Of a stretch of DNA of 64,000 bases, positions 31,085 to 39,371 are shown piece after piece. Every line of letters begins with the position of its first letter. The first letter of the stretch is position 1. Under the pieces are notes generated by a model that was given only the letters and a program-made list of their open reading frames with translations, made no database searches and was not told where the DNA came from. The translations under genes were made by a program, and so were the position numbers. Origin of the DNA: Antarcticirhabdus aurantiaca (lineage in GTDB: Bacteria > Pseudomonadota > Alphaproteobacteria > Rhizobiales > Rhizobiaceae); the NCBI RefSeq assembly GCF_009765365.1, contig NZ_VTOM01000012.1, positions 108,501 through 172,500 of the forward strand, read 5' to 3'.

Positions 31085-31873
31085 CTACTCCTTCAGCGAG
31101 GCCGCCAGTGTGCGGCCGAGGCCGAAGGCGCGCTGCTCGATGAGGGTCGGCACCTCGCAGACATAGGTCAGCGACTGGCGCCGCTCGTCGAAGATCCGCT
31201 GGTCGAGGAGGAGCGCGTCGCGGGCCGCCTGGACCGCCTGGCGGTCGGCGCCCGACTCGCGCAGCGCGTCGAAGGCGGCGCGGCGCTCGCGGAGCGCTTC
31301 GGCGAACTGCTTCTGCCGGGCGCCGTAGCGCTCGATGCCGCGGATGATGCGGCCGCGCTCGGCGTTGAGCCGGCCGAGAAGATCGGTGAAGACGGCCGAG
31401 ACCTTGGGCGCGCGCTCCTCAACCGGCAGGGCGTCCGCGAAGGCGCGCGCGGCTGCTTCGGCGTCGGGCAGGGGCGTGCGGCGCGAGGCGATGGTGTCGA
31501 CGAGAACCGCCATGTCGGCGTCGCGCGGCGCCTGGGCGGCGGCGCCGAGGTCCGGCCCGCTCCAGATCGCCGCGGCGGCGATCTCGCCGACCTTGCGCTG
31601 GACGCAGGGCCAGTCGGTGGTCGCGGGCGGGGGCGCTGCGGCGAGCGCTTCCGGCCGCACGGCGCCCGGCGCCGGCGTGGCGGGCGGGGCCGGGCGGGCG
31701 GGGACCGCTTCACTGCCGGGCGATGCGTTGGTCGGCGTGGGGCCCGGTACGACGAAGCCTTCGGGGATCTCGCGCGGCGCCGTTCCGTCCTGCGCCATGG
31801 CCGGCGCGGCCATGGTGGCGGCGAGGGCGGCCGGGGCGAGAAGCGCGAGGGCCGCGCGGGGATGTCGGAGCAT
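31085..31873 (-). CDS. secreted hypothetical protein at the end of the PQQ-associated block
   Basis: 262 residues with a signal peptide ending AAPAMAQ. A Pro/Ala/Gly-rich linker (about 30-80) leads to a helical domain with two cysteines (DWPCVQRKV and TYVCEVPTL) and coiled-coil-like stretches rich in Arg, Glu and Ala. I do not recognise the family. ATG 31873 follows GGGAGGAA; an upstream in-frame start at 31996 would put the signal peptide in the interior. It lies 58 bases after the ABC permease gene on the same strand and may be a periplasmic partner of that exporter. Confidence 0.7.
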   Translation of the reverse strand: MLRHPRAALALLAPAALAATMAAPAMAQDGTAPREIPEGFVVPGPTPTNASPGSEAVPARPAPPATPAPGAVRPEALAAAPPPATTDWPCVQRKVGEIAAAAIWSGPDLGAAAQAPRDADMAVLVDTIASRRTPLPDAEAAARAFADALPVEERAPKVSAVFTDLLGRLNAERGRIIRGIERYGARQKQFAEALRERRAAFDALRESGADRQAVQAARDALLLDQRIFDERRQSLTYVCEVPTLIEQRAFGLGRTLAASLKE

Positions 31874-31931
31874 GGTTCCTCCCGGTCGATGACGGATCGA
31901 GGTGCCCACCTCGCGAAGCGTTCCGGCGCCC

Positions 31932-32822
31932 TCAGCCTGCGCCCGGAGCCCGGCGCGCCATGATTCCGCGGCCCGGATCATAGGCGAGGATGGCAAGGCC
32001 GAGAAAGACGGTGGTGCAGCCCAGAACGATGCCGAGCGCCGGCCAGTTCATCTGCCCGTAGAGCGCGAAGCGCATGAGCTCGACGGCGTGGGTGAAGGGG
32101 TTGAGCTGGCAGAGCCGGTACAGGAGCGGGCTCGCCTCCTGGACGCGCCAGAGCGGGTAGAGGGCGGAGGAGGCGAAGTACATGGGGAAGATGACGAAGT
32201 TCATCACCCCGGCGAAGTTCTCCAGCTGCTTGACCAGCGAGGACAGGAGCATGCCGAGCGAGCCGAGCATGAAGCCCGACAGGATCACGGCGGGCGCCAC
32301 GAAGAGGTAGCCCGTCCAAGGCGGGCGAACGTCCCAGAACCAGGCGATCGCGAAGAAGACGTAGGTCTGGAGGACACCGACGGCGACGCCCGCCGCGAGC
32401 TTGGAGGACAGGAGGAACCAGCGCGGCAGGGGCGAAACGAGCAGCGTCTTCATCGAGCCGGTCTCGCGGTCGTAGACCATGGAAAGCGAGGACTGCATCC
32501 CGTTGAAGAGGAGGATCATGCCGACGAGGCCCGGCGTGATGTAGACCTCGTAGAGGATGTAGGTCTTGTAGGGCGCGACGATGGAGACGCCGAGCACCTG
32601 CCGGAAGCCGGCGGCGAAGATGAAGAGCCACAGGAGCGGGCGCACGAGCGCCGACACGAAGCGCTCGCGCTGATGCAGGAAGCGCAGGGCCTCGCGCCAG
32701 ACGATGCCCTTGAGGCAGATCATCCAGGCGACGAGCGGGAAGCCGGGCCGCTCCTCGGCGGCTTGGCGGGCGCCGGCAGGGGTGTCGCGCGGCAGGTCGC
32801 GGGAGGGGAGCGTCGCGCTCAC
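31932..32822 (-). CDS. ABC-2 type permease of the PQQ/alcohol-catabolism-associated family (PedC-like)
   Basis: Membrane subunit of an ABC-2 exporter, 296 residues with about six hydrophobic segments. Segments such as FVSALVRPLLWLFIFAAGF, YEVYITPGLVGMILLFNGMQ and YDRETGSMKTLLVSPLPRW are typical of ABC-2 permeases and closely fit the alcohol ABC transporter permease family (TIGR03861) found beside PQQ-dependent alcohol dehydrogenases. GTG 32822 overlaps the ATPase stop (GTGA). What it exports in these systems is not established. Confidence 0.87.
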   Translation of the reverse strand: MSATLPSRDLPRDTPAGARQAAEERPGFPLVAWMICLKGIVWREALRFLHQRERFVSALVRPLLWLFIFAAGFRQVLGVSIVAPYKTYILYEVYITPGLVGMILLFNGMQSSLSMVYDRETGSMKTLLVSPLPRWFLLSSKLAAGVAVGVLQTYVFFAIAWFWDVRPPWTGYLFVAPAVILSGFMLGSLGMLLSSLVKQLENFAGVMNFVIFPMYFASSALYPLWRVQEASPLLYRLCQLNPFTHAVELMRFALYGQMNWPALGIVLGCTTVFLGLAILAYDPGRGIMARRAPGAG

Positions 32823-33634
32823 GGAACCCAGGCTCCGTCGCCGCGCCGCTCGACCCCGAGCTCCGTCAGCCGCGCGAAGGCGGCCTGAAGCGTGTCGGCG
32901 CTCTCGGCGTCCGCCACCTCGGCGACGAGACCGTCGGCCAGGACGCGGCCGTGATGGAGAACCACCACCCGGTCGCTCGCGTCGATCTCGTCGATGAGGT
33001 GCGTCGCCCAGAGCACGCTGACGCCCTCGTCGGCGACGAGCCGGCGCACCTCGCGCACGATCTCGGCGCGGGCGCGGATGTCCAGCCCGACGGTCGGCTC
33101 GTCGAGCAGGATCAGGCGCGGGCGGTGGAGGAGGGCGCGGGCGATCTCGACGCGGCGGAGCTGCCCGCCGGACAGGTGGCGCGCCTTGTCCGACAAGCGC
33201 TCGAAGAGCTCGGAGCCGGACAGGAGTTCGGCGATCCGGGCTTCGGCGGTGCGCTTGGCGATGCCGTGGAGGCTCGCATGGTAGAGAAGGTTCTGGCGGA
33301 TCGACAGGTCGAGGTCGAGGGTGCGCGCCTGGAACACGACGCCGAGCCGGCGCAGCGCTTCGCTCGGACGCTTCGAAAGCTCGTGGCCGAGAATGCGGAT
33401 CGTGCCGGCGCGGGTGTTGAAGAGGCGGGTGACAAGCGCGAAGAGCGTCGACTTGCCGGCGCCGTTCGGGCCGAGAAGCGCGGTGAAGCTTCCCTGCGGC
33501 ACGCGGAAGGACACCGCGTCCAGCGCCCGGCGCGTGCCATAGGCGTGGCTGACGCCCGCGACCTCCAGGGCCGGCACGGCGCCGGCGTCGGACAAGCGGG
33601 GAGCGGCCGGCGCGTCGGGGGCGAGGATGCTCAT
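32819..33634 (-). CDS. ABC transporter ATP-binding protein of the PQQ-associated family (PedA-like)
   Basis: 271-residue ATPase of the exporter. Walker A GPNGAGKST near residue 55, Q-loop VVFQARTLDLDLSIRQNL, signature LSGGQLRRVEIARAL, Walker B LILLDEPTVGLD and H-loop VLWATHLIDEI are intact. The Q-loop wording matches the PQQ-dependent alcohol dehydrogenase system ATPase family (TIGR03864). Its stop overlaps the permease start. A 260-base gap with REP-like DNA separates it from the Asp-rich gene upstream. Confidence 0.9.
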   Translation of the reverse strand: MSILAPDAPAAPRLSDAGAVPALEVAGVSHAYGTRRALDAVSFRVPQGSFTALLGPNGAGKSTLFALVTRLFNTRAGTIRILGHELSKRPSEALRRLGVVFQARTLDLDLSIRQNLLYHASLHGIAKRTAEARIAELLSGSELFERLSDKARHLSGGQLRRVEIARALLHRPRLILLDEPTVGLDIRARAEIVREVRRLVADEGVSVLWATHLIDEIDASDRVVVLHHGRVLADGLVAEVADAESADTLQAAFARLTELGVERRGDGAWVP

Positions 33635-33816
33635 AAGGGTGATCTGGAGCGGGCGGGCGCGGCGGCCATGGGAGCGGGACGGGGCATCGACTTGGCCGAC
33701 GGGGGCGCGGATCGCCTCGCCCGCTTCCGGGAGAGGCGCGCGCGAAGCGCCGGGTGAGGGTCTCGCCCGCGCAAGCGGCCAAGCGATGACCCTTCGAGGT
33801 CGCGGCCTTCAGGAGC

Positions 33817-33868
33817 CACCCTCATCCCCCTGCCGGGCCCTTCTCCCGCCAGCGGGAGAAGGGAGACG
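33817..33868. repeat. REP-like palindromic element
   Basis: CCCTTCTCCCGC (33838-33849) and GCGGGAGAAGGG (33852-33863) form a perfect 12-base stem, preceded by CCCTCATCCCCCTGCCGGG. The unit is the reverse-oriented counterpart of the element at 20288-20331. It sits in the gap between the Asp-rich protein gene and the ABC ATPase gene and could attenuate the transcript between them. Confidence 0.75.
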
Positions 33869-33894
33869 CGTCGATGCCGCATCTCATGGATGCC

Positions 33895-34545
33895 TTACGG
33901 CACCACGGTGATCGTTCCGCGCATCTCCCGGTCGCCTTCCAGCCCTTCCACGTACCAGTCGTAGCGGCCCGGGCGGATGGTCTGGAACTGGACGGTGATC
34001 GGACCCTTGGCGTCGTATTCGAGCCAGGCGGGCGGACCGGCCATGTGGATCTCGCGGTCGGAGATCACGATCTGGTTCATCCAGACGTTTCGGAAGAAGT
34101 CGGGGGCGTGGAGCTTGTACTCGACGTTGCCCTCCGAGACCATGTCCCAGCGATAGGCTTGGCCGGCGCGCAGATAGAAGTCCTTGGCGGAGATGGCGTA
34201 AGGGTCGTCGTCCGAGCCGATCACGAGGGGCGTCACGATCTGCGAGGAGAGCGAGACCGGCGGCAGGCCGATCTGGTCGCCGTTGAGGGCGCTCGCCGGC
34301 ATCAGCTCGGAGCCGGGCGGGATCGTCAGACCGCTCGCCGGCGGCACCATCGCGCCGCGATGCGAGGCGGCACCCGCATCGTCATCGTCGTCGCCGTCAT
34401 CGTCATCCGCTGCCGGGGCGGCGTCGTCCCCGTCGTCGTCGTCCGCGGCCTGCGCGGCCGGCGCCGCGGTCTGCGCCCAGGCGGCCTGTGCCGGGGCAAA
34501 GGCCAAGAGTGCAGCCAGAGCCGAGAGCCAGAGCTCCTTCGCCAT
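33895..34545 (-). CDS. secreted Asp-rich protein with cupredoxin-like C-terminal domain
   Basis: 216 residues: signal peptide (ends AAWAQ), an acidic low-complexity segment (about residues 34-58) with DDDDGDD and DDDDGDDDDD blocks, then a beta-rich domain from about residue 80. That domain ends QTIRPGRYDWYVEGLEG and MRGTITVVP, the layout of a cupredoxin fold, but the Cys and His copper ligands normally found there are absent. ATG 34545 follows GGGAGGA. It sits between the beta-propeller and ABC genes of the PQQ-associated block. Function unknown; the acidic tract could bind divalent or trivalent cations, which is speculation. Confidence 0.72.
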   Translation of the reverse strand: MAKELWLSALAALLAFAPAQAAWAQTAAPAAQAADDDDGDDAAPAADDDDGDDDDDAGAASHRGAMVPPASGLTIPPGSELMPASALNGDQIGLPPVSLSSQIVTPLVIGSDDDPYAISAKDFYLRAGQAYRWDMVSEGNVEYKLHAPDFFRNVWMNQIVISDREIHMAGPPAWLEYDAKGPITVQFQTIRPGRYDWYVEGLEGDREMRGTITVVP

Positions 34546-34619
34546 ATCGTTCGTCCTCCCTCGTCGAAACTATCTTGATTGGCGCGGCGGCTCTCCCGGG
34601 CCGGCCGCGTCCGGGGTCG

Positions 34620-35609
34620 TCAGTTGGTCGTCGCCGGTACGTCGGCGACCGCGACGCCCCAGGGCTGCTGGCCGACCTGCACCGACTGCGTGACCTCGTC
34701 GTTCTCCACGTCGATCACCGAGATGTCGTTGGAGATGCCGTTGGTGGTGAAGAGGTGCTTGCCGTCCGGCGAGAAGGCGAGCTGCCAGACGCGCTGGCCG
34801 ACGAGGAGGTAGTCGAGCACCTCGTAGGTCTTGCCGTCGACGACGGCGACGCGGTTGGCGGGGCCGAGCGCGACATAGGCCTTCGAGCCGTCATCGGTGA
34901 TGCGCACGCCCACCGGCTGGATCGATTCGGACCGCAGGCCGGGCACCTCGAAACTGACGGTGTGCTTGATCGCCTTCGAAGCCGCGTCGATCACGGCGAC
35001 TGTGCCGCCGATCTCGGCCGAGACCCAGACCTCCGAGCCGTCGGCCTTGTACTGGGCGAAGCGCGGGCGCGAATCGACGAGGACGTTGGCGACGATCTGC
35101 TGGCTGTCGCGGTCGATGAAGTGGGCCATGTTCGTCGTTTCCGACGTGTTCACGATGGTTTGCCCGTCCGGAGAGATGCCCATGCCCTCCGGCTCGACGC
35201 CGACCGGGATCTCGACCACGCGCGCGCCGGTGGTCAGGTCGATCACGGTGACGAGGTTGTCGTCCTCGTTGGCGGCGTAGAGGCGCGTGCCGTCCGGCGA
35301 GACGACGAGGAGCTCGGGATCGGGGCCAGAGGGGAGGGTGCCGAGGAACTTGTAGTCGGCGGTGGAATAGACCTGGATCGTGTCGTCGTCGCTGGCGCAG
35401 ACGAAGAGCTTCGCGCCGTCCGGGCTCACCGCGATGCCGCGCGGGCGCTGGCCGACGGCGAAGGTGTCGATTACCTGAAAGCTCGTGCCGTCGAGAACGG
35501 TGATGTCGTTGCCGCGCTCGTTGGATACGAAGATCTTGTAGGCGTGGGCGGGTCCGGCCGCCGACAGGCCAAGCGCGGCGACGAGCGCACCGAGCGTCCA
35601 GTTCCTCAT
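34620..35609 (-). CDS. PQQ-dependent-catabolism-associated beta-propeller protein
   Basis: Secreted 329-residue seven-bladed propeller. The signal peptide ends GPAHAYK, and YVTN-type repeats follow (IFVSNERGNDITVLDG, GIAVSPDGAKLFV, ELLVVSPDGTRLYAANEDD, GMGISPDGQTIV, QLAFSPDGKHLFTTN). This matches the family TIGR03866 found with PQQ alcohol dehydrogenases and ABC exporters. Function in those systems is unproven; a binding or scaffold role in the periplasm is likely. Downstream gene starts 74 bases later. Confidence 0.92.
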   Translation of the reverse strand: MRNWTLGALVAALGLSAAGPAHAYKIFVSNERGNDITVLDGTSFQVIDTFAVGQRPRGIAVSPDGAKLFVCASDDDTIQVYSTADYKFLGTLPSGPDPELLVVSPDGTRLYAANEDDNLVTVIDLTTGARVVEIPVGVEPEGMGISPDGQTIVNTSETTNMAHFIDRDSQQIVANVLVDSRPRFAQYKADGSEVWVSAEIGGTVAVIDAASKAIKHTVSFEVPGLRSESIQPVGVRITDDGSKAYVALGPANRVAVVDGKTYEVLDYLLVGQRVWQLAFSPDGKHLFTTNGISNDISVIDVENDEVTQSVQVGQQPWGVAVADVPATTN

Positions 35610-35761
35610 TCGTCCTCCCCGCGCGGCGCGTGTCCGCCGCGTCCTTCGCCTCGTCCGGGCGTCGCTCCTCCTCGAGCGATGCCGGAGCCGGTCCGATCTC
35701 CCGTCGGGGCCGGCGGGCCGATAGGAAGGCTAGCTTGGCTTATCCGCGGCGCGCCATGGGA

Positions 35762-36427
35762 TTAGTTCCCGTCCTCGGCGCCCGTCGTGCCCTCCACCCC
35801 GCCGAGAAGCCGCCCGCCGCGGGTCTCCAGGGCAAAGCGCACGAGGTCGGCGGTGCGCTCCAGGCCGAGCTTCTCCTTCATGCGGGTCGAGGTGTTGGCC
35901 ACCGTCTTGTAGGCGACGCCGAGCCCGTCAGCGATGTCGGAGAGGCTGCGCCCTTCCCCCAGCATGTGGAGGATCTGCAGCTCGCGCCGCGACAGCTCGC
36001 CGGCCGTGGCGGGCGCGGCGTCGGGATGGGCGGCGATCAGCGCCGCCGTTTCCGCGTCGACGTAAGGCTCGCCCGCCAGCGCCTTCTCGATCGCCGTCAG
36101 GAGCTCGTCGGAGGGCGCGCTCTTCGACACGTAGCCGAGCGCCCCGCCGCGCCGGGCGGAGGTGGCGTAGACGACGTCGGAATACATGGAGAAGACGACG
36201 ATGCGCGCCTTCGGATCGTCGGCGCGCAGCCGCTTCAGGACTTCGAGCCCGCTGCCGTTCTTGAGGTTGATGTCGAGGACGGTGACGTCGGGTCTCAGGC
36301 TCCGGAAGGCGGCGAGGGCCGTCGACGGACTGTCCGCCTCGCCGATCTCGGCGGGGCCGAGCGCCTCGACGAGGCGGCGCACGCCGTCGCGCACCACGGT
36401 GTGATCGTCGACGACGAGGAGCCTCAC
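35762..36427 (-). CDS. LuxR/NarL-family response regulator
   Basis: 221-residue two-component regulator. Receiver domain: acidic pair DD at 7-8, phospho-acceptor D52 (VTVLDINLKNG), Lys102 (YVSKSAPSD). DNA-binding domain: LSRRELQILHMLGEGRSLSDIADGL, a LuxR-type helix-turn-helix near residues 145-200. GTG 36427 overlaps the kinase stop by four bases, so the pair is co-translated. Sitting inside the PQQ-associated block, it most likely controls these genes or the alcohol dehydrogenase genes elsewhere, by analogy with AgmR/ErbR-type regulators. Confidence 0.92.
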   Translation of the reverse strand: MRLLVVDDHTVVRDGVRRLVEALGPAEIGEADSPSTALAAFRSLRPDVTVLDINLKNGSGLEVLKRLRADDPKARIVVFSMYSDVVYATSARRGGALGYVSKSAPSDELLTAIEKALAGEPYVDAETAALIAAHPDAAPATAGELSRRELQILHMLGEGRSLSDIADGLGVAYKTVANTSTRMKEKLGLERTADLVRFALETRGGRLLGGVEGTTGAEDGN

Positions 36428-37815
36428 GCGGCGCGCTCCTCGGGTTCGACCGCGTCGGGGCGCCGGGACAGGGGCAGGACGCCCTCGACCCGCAGGCCGG
36501 CGGGCAGCGGCACCTGCGACACGGACAGCGTGCCGCCCGCCGCTTCGACGCGCTCGCGCATGCCGATGAGCCCGAAGCCGCCGGCAATTCCCGTTTCCGG
36601 CAGGCCGCCGCCGTCGTCGACGACGCAGAAGCGCAGCCCGCCCTCGTCGCGGCTGATCCGCGCGGTGACGCGGGTCGGCCGGCCATGGCGCACGGCGTTG
36701 TTCACCGCCTCGCGCACGGCTTTCGCGACGAGGCGCTCCACGGCCTCGCCCCATTCCCCGTCCTCGGCCTCCAGGCGGAAGTCGATCTCGGGATGGCGGC
36801 GGGCATAGCCGTCGATCGTTTCGCGCAGCGTTCCGGCAAGGCCGAGGCCGGGCAGGAGACCCGGCCGGAGCTGGCCGAGGATGCGGCGCACCGCGAGCTT
36901 GGCGCCGGCGGCCGAGCGGCGGATCGCGCCCGCGCGCGCGGCGAGAGCGGCGCGGTCGGCGCCGTCGCCGGCACGGGCGAGGCGCTCGATGCCGCCGGCA
37001 TCGACGTCGATCGCGAAGAGCGCCGGCCCGATCTCGTCGTGGAGGTCGCGGGCGAGCTCGGCCCGCTCCTCCTCGGCGAGGCGCGCGACCTGATCGGCGA
37101 GGCGCCGGTTGGCTGCGCCCATCTCATCGAGGCGGTCGGCCATGTCGTTGAACCCGCGGGCGAGGGCGGCCATCTCCTGCGGCCCGCGGACCGGCACCCG
37201 CGCCGCCGCCTCGCCCCGGCCGATCGCCGCGACCCCGGCGCGCACGGCGTCGAGCGGGCGCAGCGCGCGGCCGATGACGGCGAGAAGAAGCAGGGTGGCG
37301 AGCGCCAGGAACAGCGCGAGGACGAGGAGATTGACGCGCAGGCCCGACCAGATCTCCCCGAGTTCGGCGGCCGGGTCGATGACGATCGCGGCGGCCGCGA
37401 CCGGCAGGGCGGCCGCCGACAGGGGCGTGACGATCGTGCGCGGCCGCGCGCCGAACAGGGCGCCGAACCAGGCAGGGGCGGCCTGGCGCGCCGGATCGGG
37501 CGTCGAGGCGGCGCGCACCTGGCCGTTCGGGTCGACCAGCAGCATCTGGACGTGGCGGTCGCCGTTGAAGGAGCGCGCGAAGCCGGCGAGCTCGCCCTGG
37601 ACGTCGTGCGCGGCGGGTAGGGCGGCGATGAGCCCGGCGACGCGGTTCGTGGCCACCGTTCGGGCGGCGGCGAGCTCCGCCTGCAGCCGCCGTTCCGCAT
37701 CCAGCCCGAGAAGCGCCCCGCCCAGAACGAGGATCGCCGCGAAGGCGGCGGCGAGCGAGGCGGCGAGGCGGAGACGCAGGGACACGGGGGCACGGCCTTC
37801 GGAGCGGATCGTCAT
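36424..37815 (-). CDS. NarL-type sensor histidine kinase
   Basis: 463-residue membrane kinase partner of the LuxR-type regulator. Two membrane segments (about residues 14-34 and 155-180) bracket a periplasmic sensor of about 120 residues without a recognised fold. A HAMP linker (RPLDAVRAGVAAIGRGEAAA) follows, then a HisKA_3 dimerisation helix with His near residue 259 in LARDLHDEIG, and a HATPase domain with AVREAVNNAVRHG and DDGGGLPE. ATG 37815 is preceded almost directly by AAGG; the neighbouring GTG 37818 is an alternative. The signal may be an alcohol, aldehyde or periplasmic PQQ status; this is unproven. Confidence 0.9.
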   Translation of the reverse strand: MTIRSEGRAPVSLRLRLAASLAAAFAAILVLGGALLGLDAERRLQAELAAARTVATNRVAGLIAALPAAHDVQGELAGFARSFNGDRHVQMLLVDPNGQVRAASTPDPARQAAPAWFGALFGARPRTIVTPLSAAALPVAAAAIVIDPAAELGEIWSGLRVNLLVLALFLALATLLLLAVIGRALRPLDAVRAGVAAIGRGEAAARVPVRGPQEMAALARGFNDMADRLDEMGAANRRLADQVARLAEEERAELARDLHDEIGPALFAIDVDAGGIERLARAGDGADRAALAARAGAIRRSAAGAKLAVRRILGQLRPGLLPGLGLAGTLRETIDGYARRHPEIDFRLEAEDGEWGEAVERLVAKAVREAVNNAVRHGRPTRVTARISRDEGGLRFCVVDDGGGLPETGIAGGFGLIGMRERVEAAGGTLSVSQVPLPAGLRVEGVLPLSRRPDAVEPEERAA

Positions 37816-37883
37816 CACCTTAGTGCCTGACCATGGTCCATAACAGGCTCCAGGCCGCACGCCCGCGGATTCTCGGACCGCGC

Positions 37884-39170
37884 CTAGCCGGGGAAGGAGC
37901 AGGTGCTTTCCGGCTGGTCGATCCCCAGCGTGTCCAGCTCCGACACCTGGTGGAGGAAGCCCTCCTGGGGCGAGGCCGACACGACGGCGGCCTGCGTGCC
38001 CAGAAGGATCGGCTGGCGCATCTGCCAGTTCCAGGGCCGGAAGGTCAGGCGCTGGCCGCGAAAGGCGGCGAGGGTGAAGTCCGGCCCCTTCACGAAGGCG
38101 TCGATGGTCGCGGGGTCGACCGACTGGGTGCGCGAGGCGGCCTCGCCGACGACGCGCACCGCCGCCCAGGCGTTCATGTCCTTGGGCAGCATGCGCCGGC
38201 CGGCGGTCTCCTCGAAGCGGTTCTGGATCTGGGCGCCGCCCCACTGCTCGCTCGCCGGGTGCCACGAGCCGGCCGTCAGTCCGGCCGTGCCCGCGACGAG
38301 GCGCGGGACCCAGTTGTTGTAGGGGATATAGGTCCCGAAGACCTCGCTCTCGTCGGCGACGAGCACGACGTCGTGCTCCGGCAGGTCCTGCAGGAAGACC
38401 GGGATCTGGCGCTGGACCTGGGCTTGGCCGGAGTCGGTGGCGCGCGCGCCCCCGGCATCGGCGAAGACCTTCTCGGCGACGATCGTGCCGCCGAACTTTT
38501 CAGCCGACTTCTTCATCGCCTCGGCGAACAGCCTGTCGTTCTCGTGCTCGCCGGAGATCAGCGCCCAGTTGCGCCATTGCTTCCACATCAGGAACTGCGC
38601 GATGGCGTCGGTGAGCATCGAGCGCGAGGGCGCGGTGTGGAGGAGGTTGGCGCGGCAGTCGGCCTCGCGAAGCCGGTCGTCGGGCGCACCGGCATTGAGG
38701 ACGAGCGCGCCGGCAGGTGCGGCGAGGTCGGCCACGGCGAGCGTGTCGGCGGCCGACAGATCGGTGACGATGTAGTGGACGCCGGCCTCGATCATGGCTC
38801 GCGCCGGTGCAGACACGTCGTCGCCGGGCTTCAAGGTCACGGTTTCCAGCTGGAAGCGCTGGTTCATGAAGGCGCCGGTCGTGTTGTTGTCGGCGATCGC
38901 CACCTCGGCGCCCGCGAGGCCGATGGACTCGGGCGGAATGTCGAGGGCCGACAGCGCGAGCCGCCGCTCGTAGGAGCGCAGGAAGCCGATGCGGATCAAC
39001 TGCGCGGCCGGCGCGCCCGGCGCCGGGGCGGCCGCTTGGGGGCCCGGAGCGGCGGGAGCGGCCGGCGCCGCGCCGGTCTGCGCGAGCGCGCCGCCGGCGA
39101 GAAGAGCGAGCGCCGCGCCGGCCAGCCAGCCGGCTCGGCCGCGCGAAGACGCGGTCGCGGATCGTGTCAC
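37884..39170 (-). CDS. PQQ-associated ABC transporter substrate-binding protein
   Basis: 428-residue secreted protein of the type 1 periplasmic-binding fold. A signal peptide ends GGALAQT and an Ala/Pro-rich linker (about 38-66) follows. The domain includes IRIGFLRSYERRLALSALD, GAEVAIADNNTTGAFMNQRF, HYIVTDLSAADTLAVADLA and ISGEHENDRLFAEAMKKSA, matching the family TIGR03863 found in PQQ alcohol-oxidation clusters. Such a binding protein beside an exporter-type ABC pair is a known oddity of these clusters. GTG 39170 follows GGGGAGGAA. First gene of an eight-gene minus-strand run; it diverges from the mfnB-folB fusion. Confidence 0.9.
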   Translation of the reverse strand: MTRSATASSRGRAGWLAGAALALLAGGALAQTGAAPAAPAAPGPQAAAPAPGAPAAQLIRIGFLRSYERRLALSALDIPPESIGLAGAEVAIADNNTTGAFMNQRFQLETVTLKPGDDVSAPARAMIEAGVHYIVTDLSAADTLAVADLAAPAGALVLNAGAPDDRLREADCRANLLHTAPSRSMLTDAIAQFLMWKQWRNWALISGEHENDRLFAEAMKKSAEKFGGTIVAEKVFADAGGARATDSGQAQVQRQIPVFLQDLPEHDVVLVADESEVFGTYIPYNNWVPRLVAGTAGLTAGSWHPASEQWGGAQIQNRFEETAGRRMLPKDMNAWAAVRVVGEAASRTQSVDPATIDAFVKGPDFTLAAFRGQRLTFRPWNWQMRQPILLGTQAAVVSASPQEGFLHQVSELDTLGIDQPESTCSFPG

Positions 39171-39371
39171 GCCTGGTTCCTCCCCGAGCCCCCGCGCGGC
39201 GAATGCGCGGAGCGCATATTGCGCGCCCGCGGACCGGCCGCGCGCGCTTCTCCCGGCAAAGACGATAAGGCAGCCTTTGCTCGCGACGAACCGGACTTTT
39301 TCCCGTTTTCGCTCGGGGGTTCCCCGCGCTAGACAGGATGCCCAGCCGATTTGCCACCCGGAGCCGACGCC
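39171..39371. promoter_or_regulatory. divergent promoter region between the PQQ-associated block and the C1-cofactor genes
   Basis: 201 bases separate the two outward-facing gene groups and should hold both promoters. I see no certain -35/-10 pair or operator; the shared region makes coordinated control possible. Confidence 0.4.
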
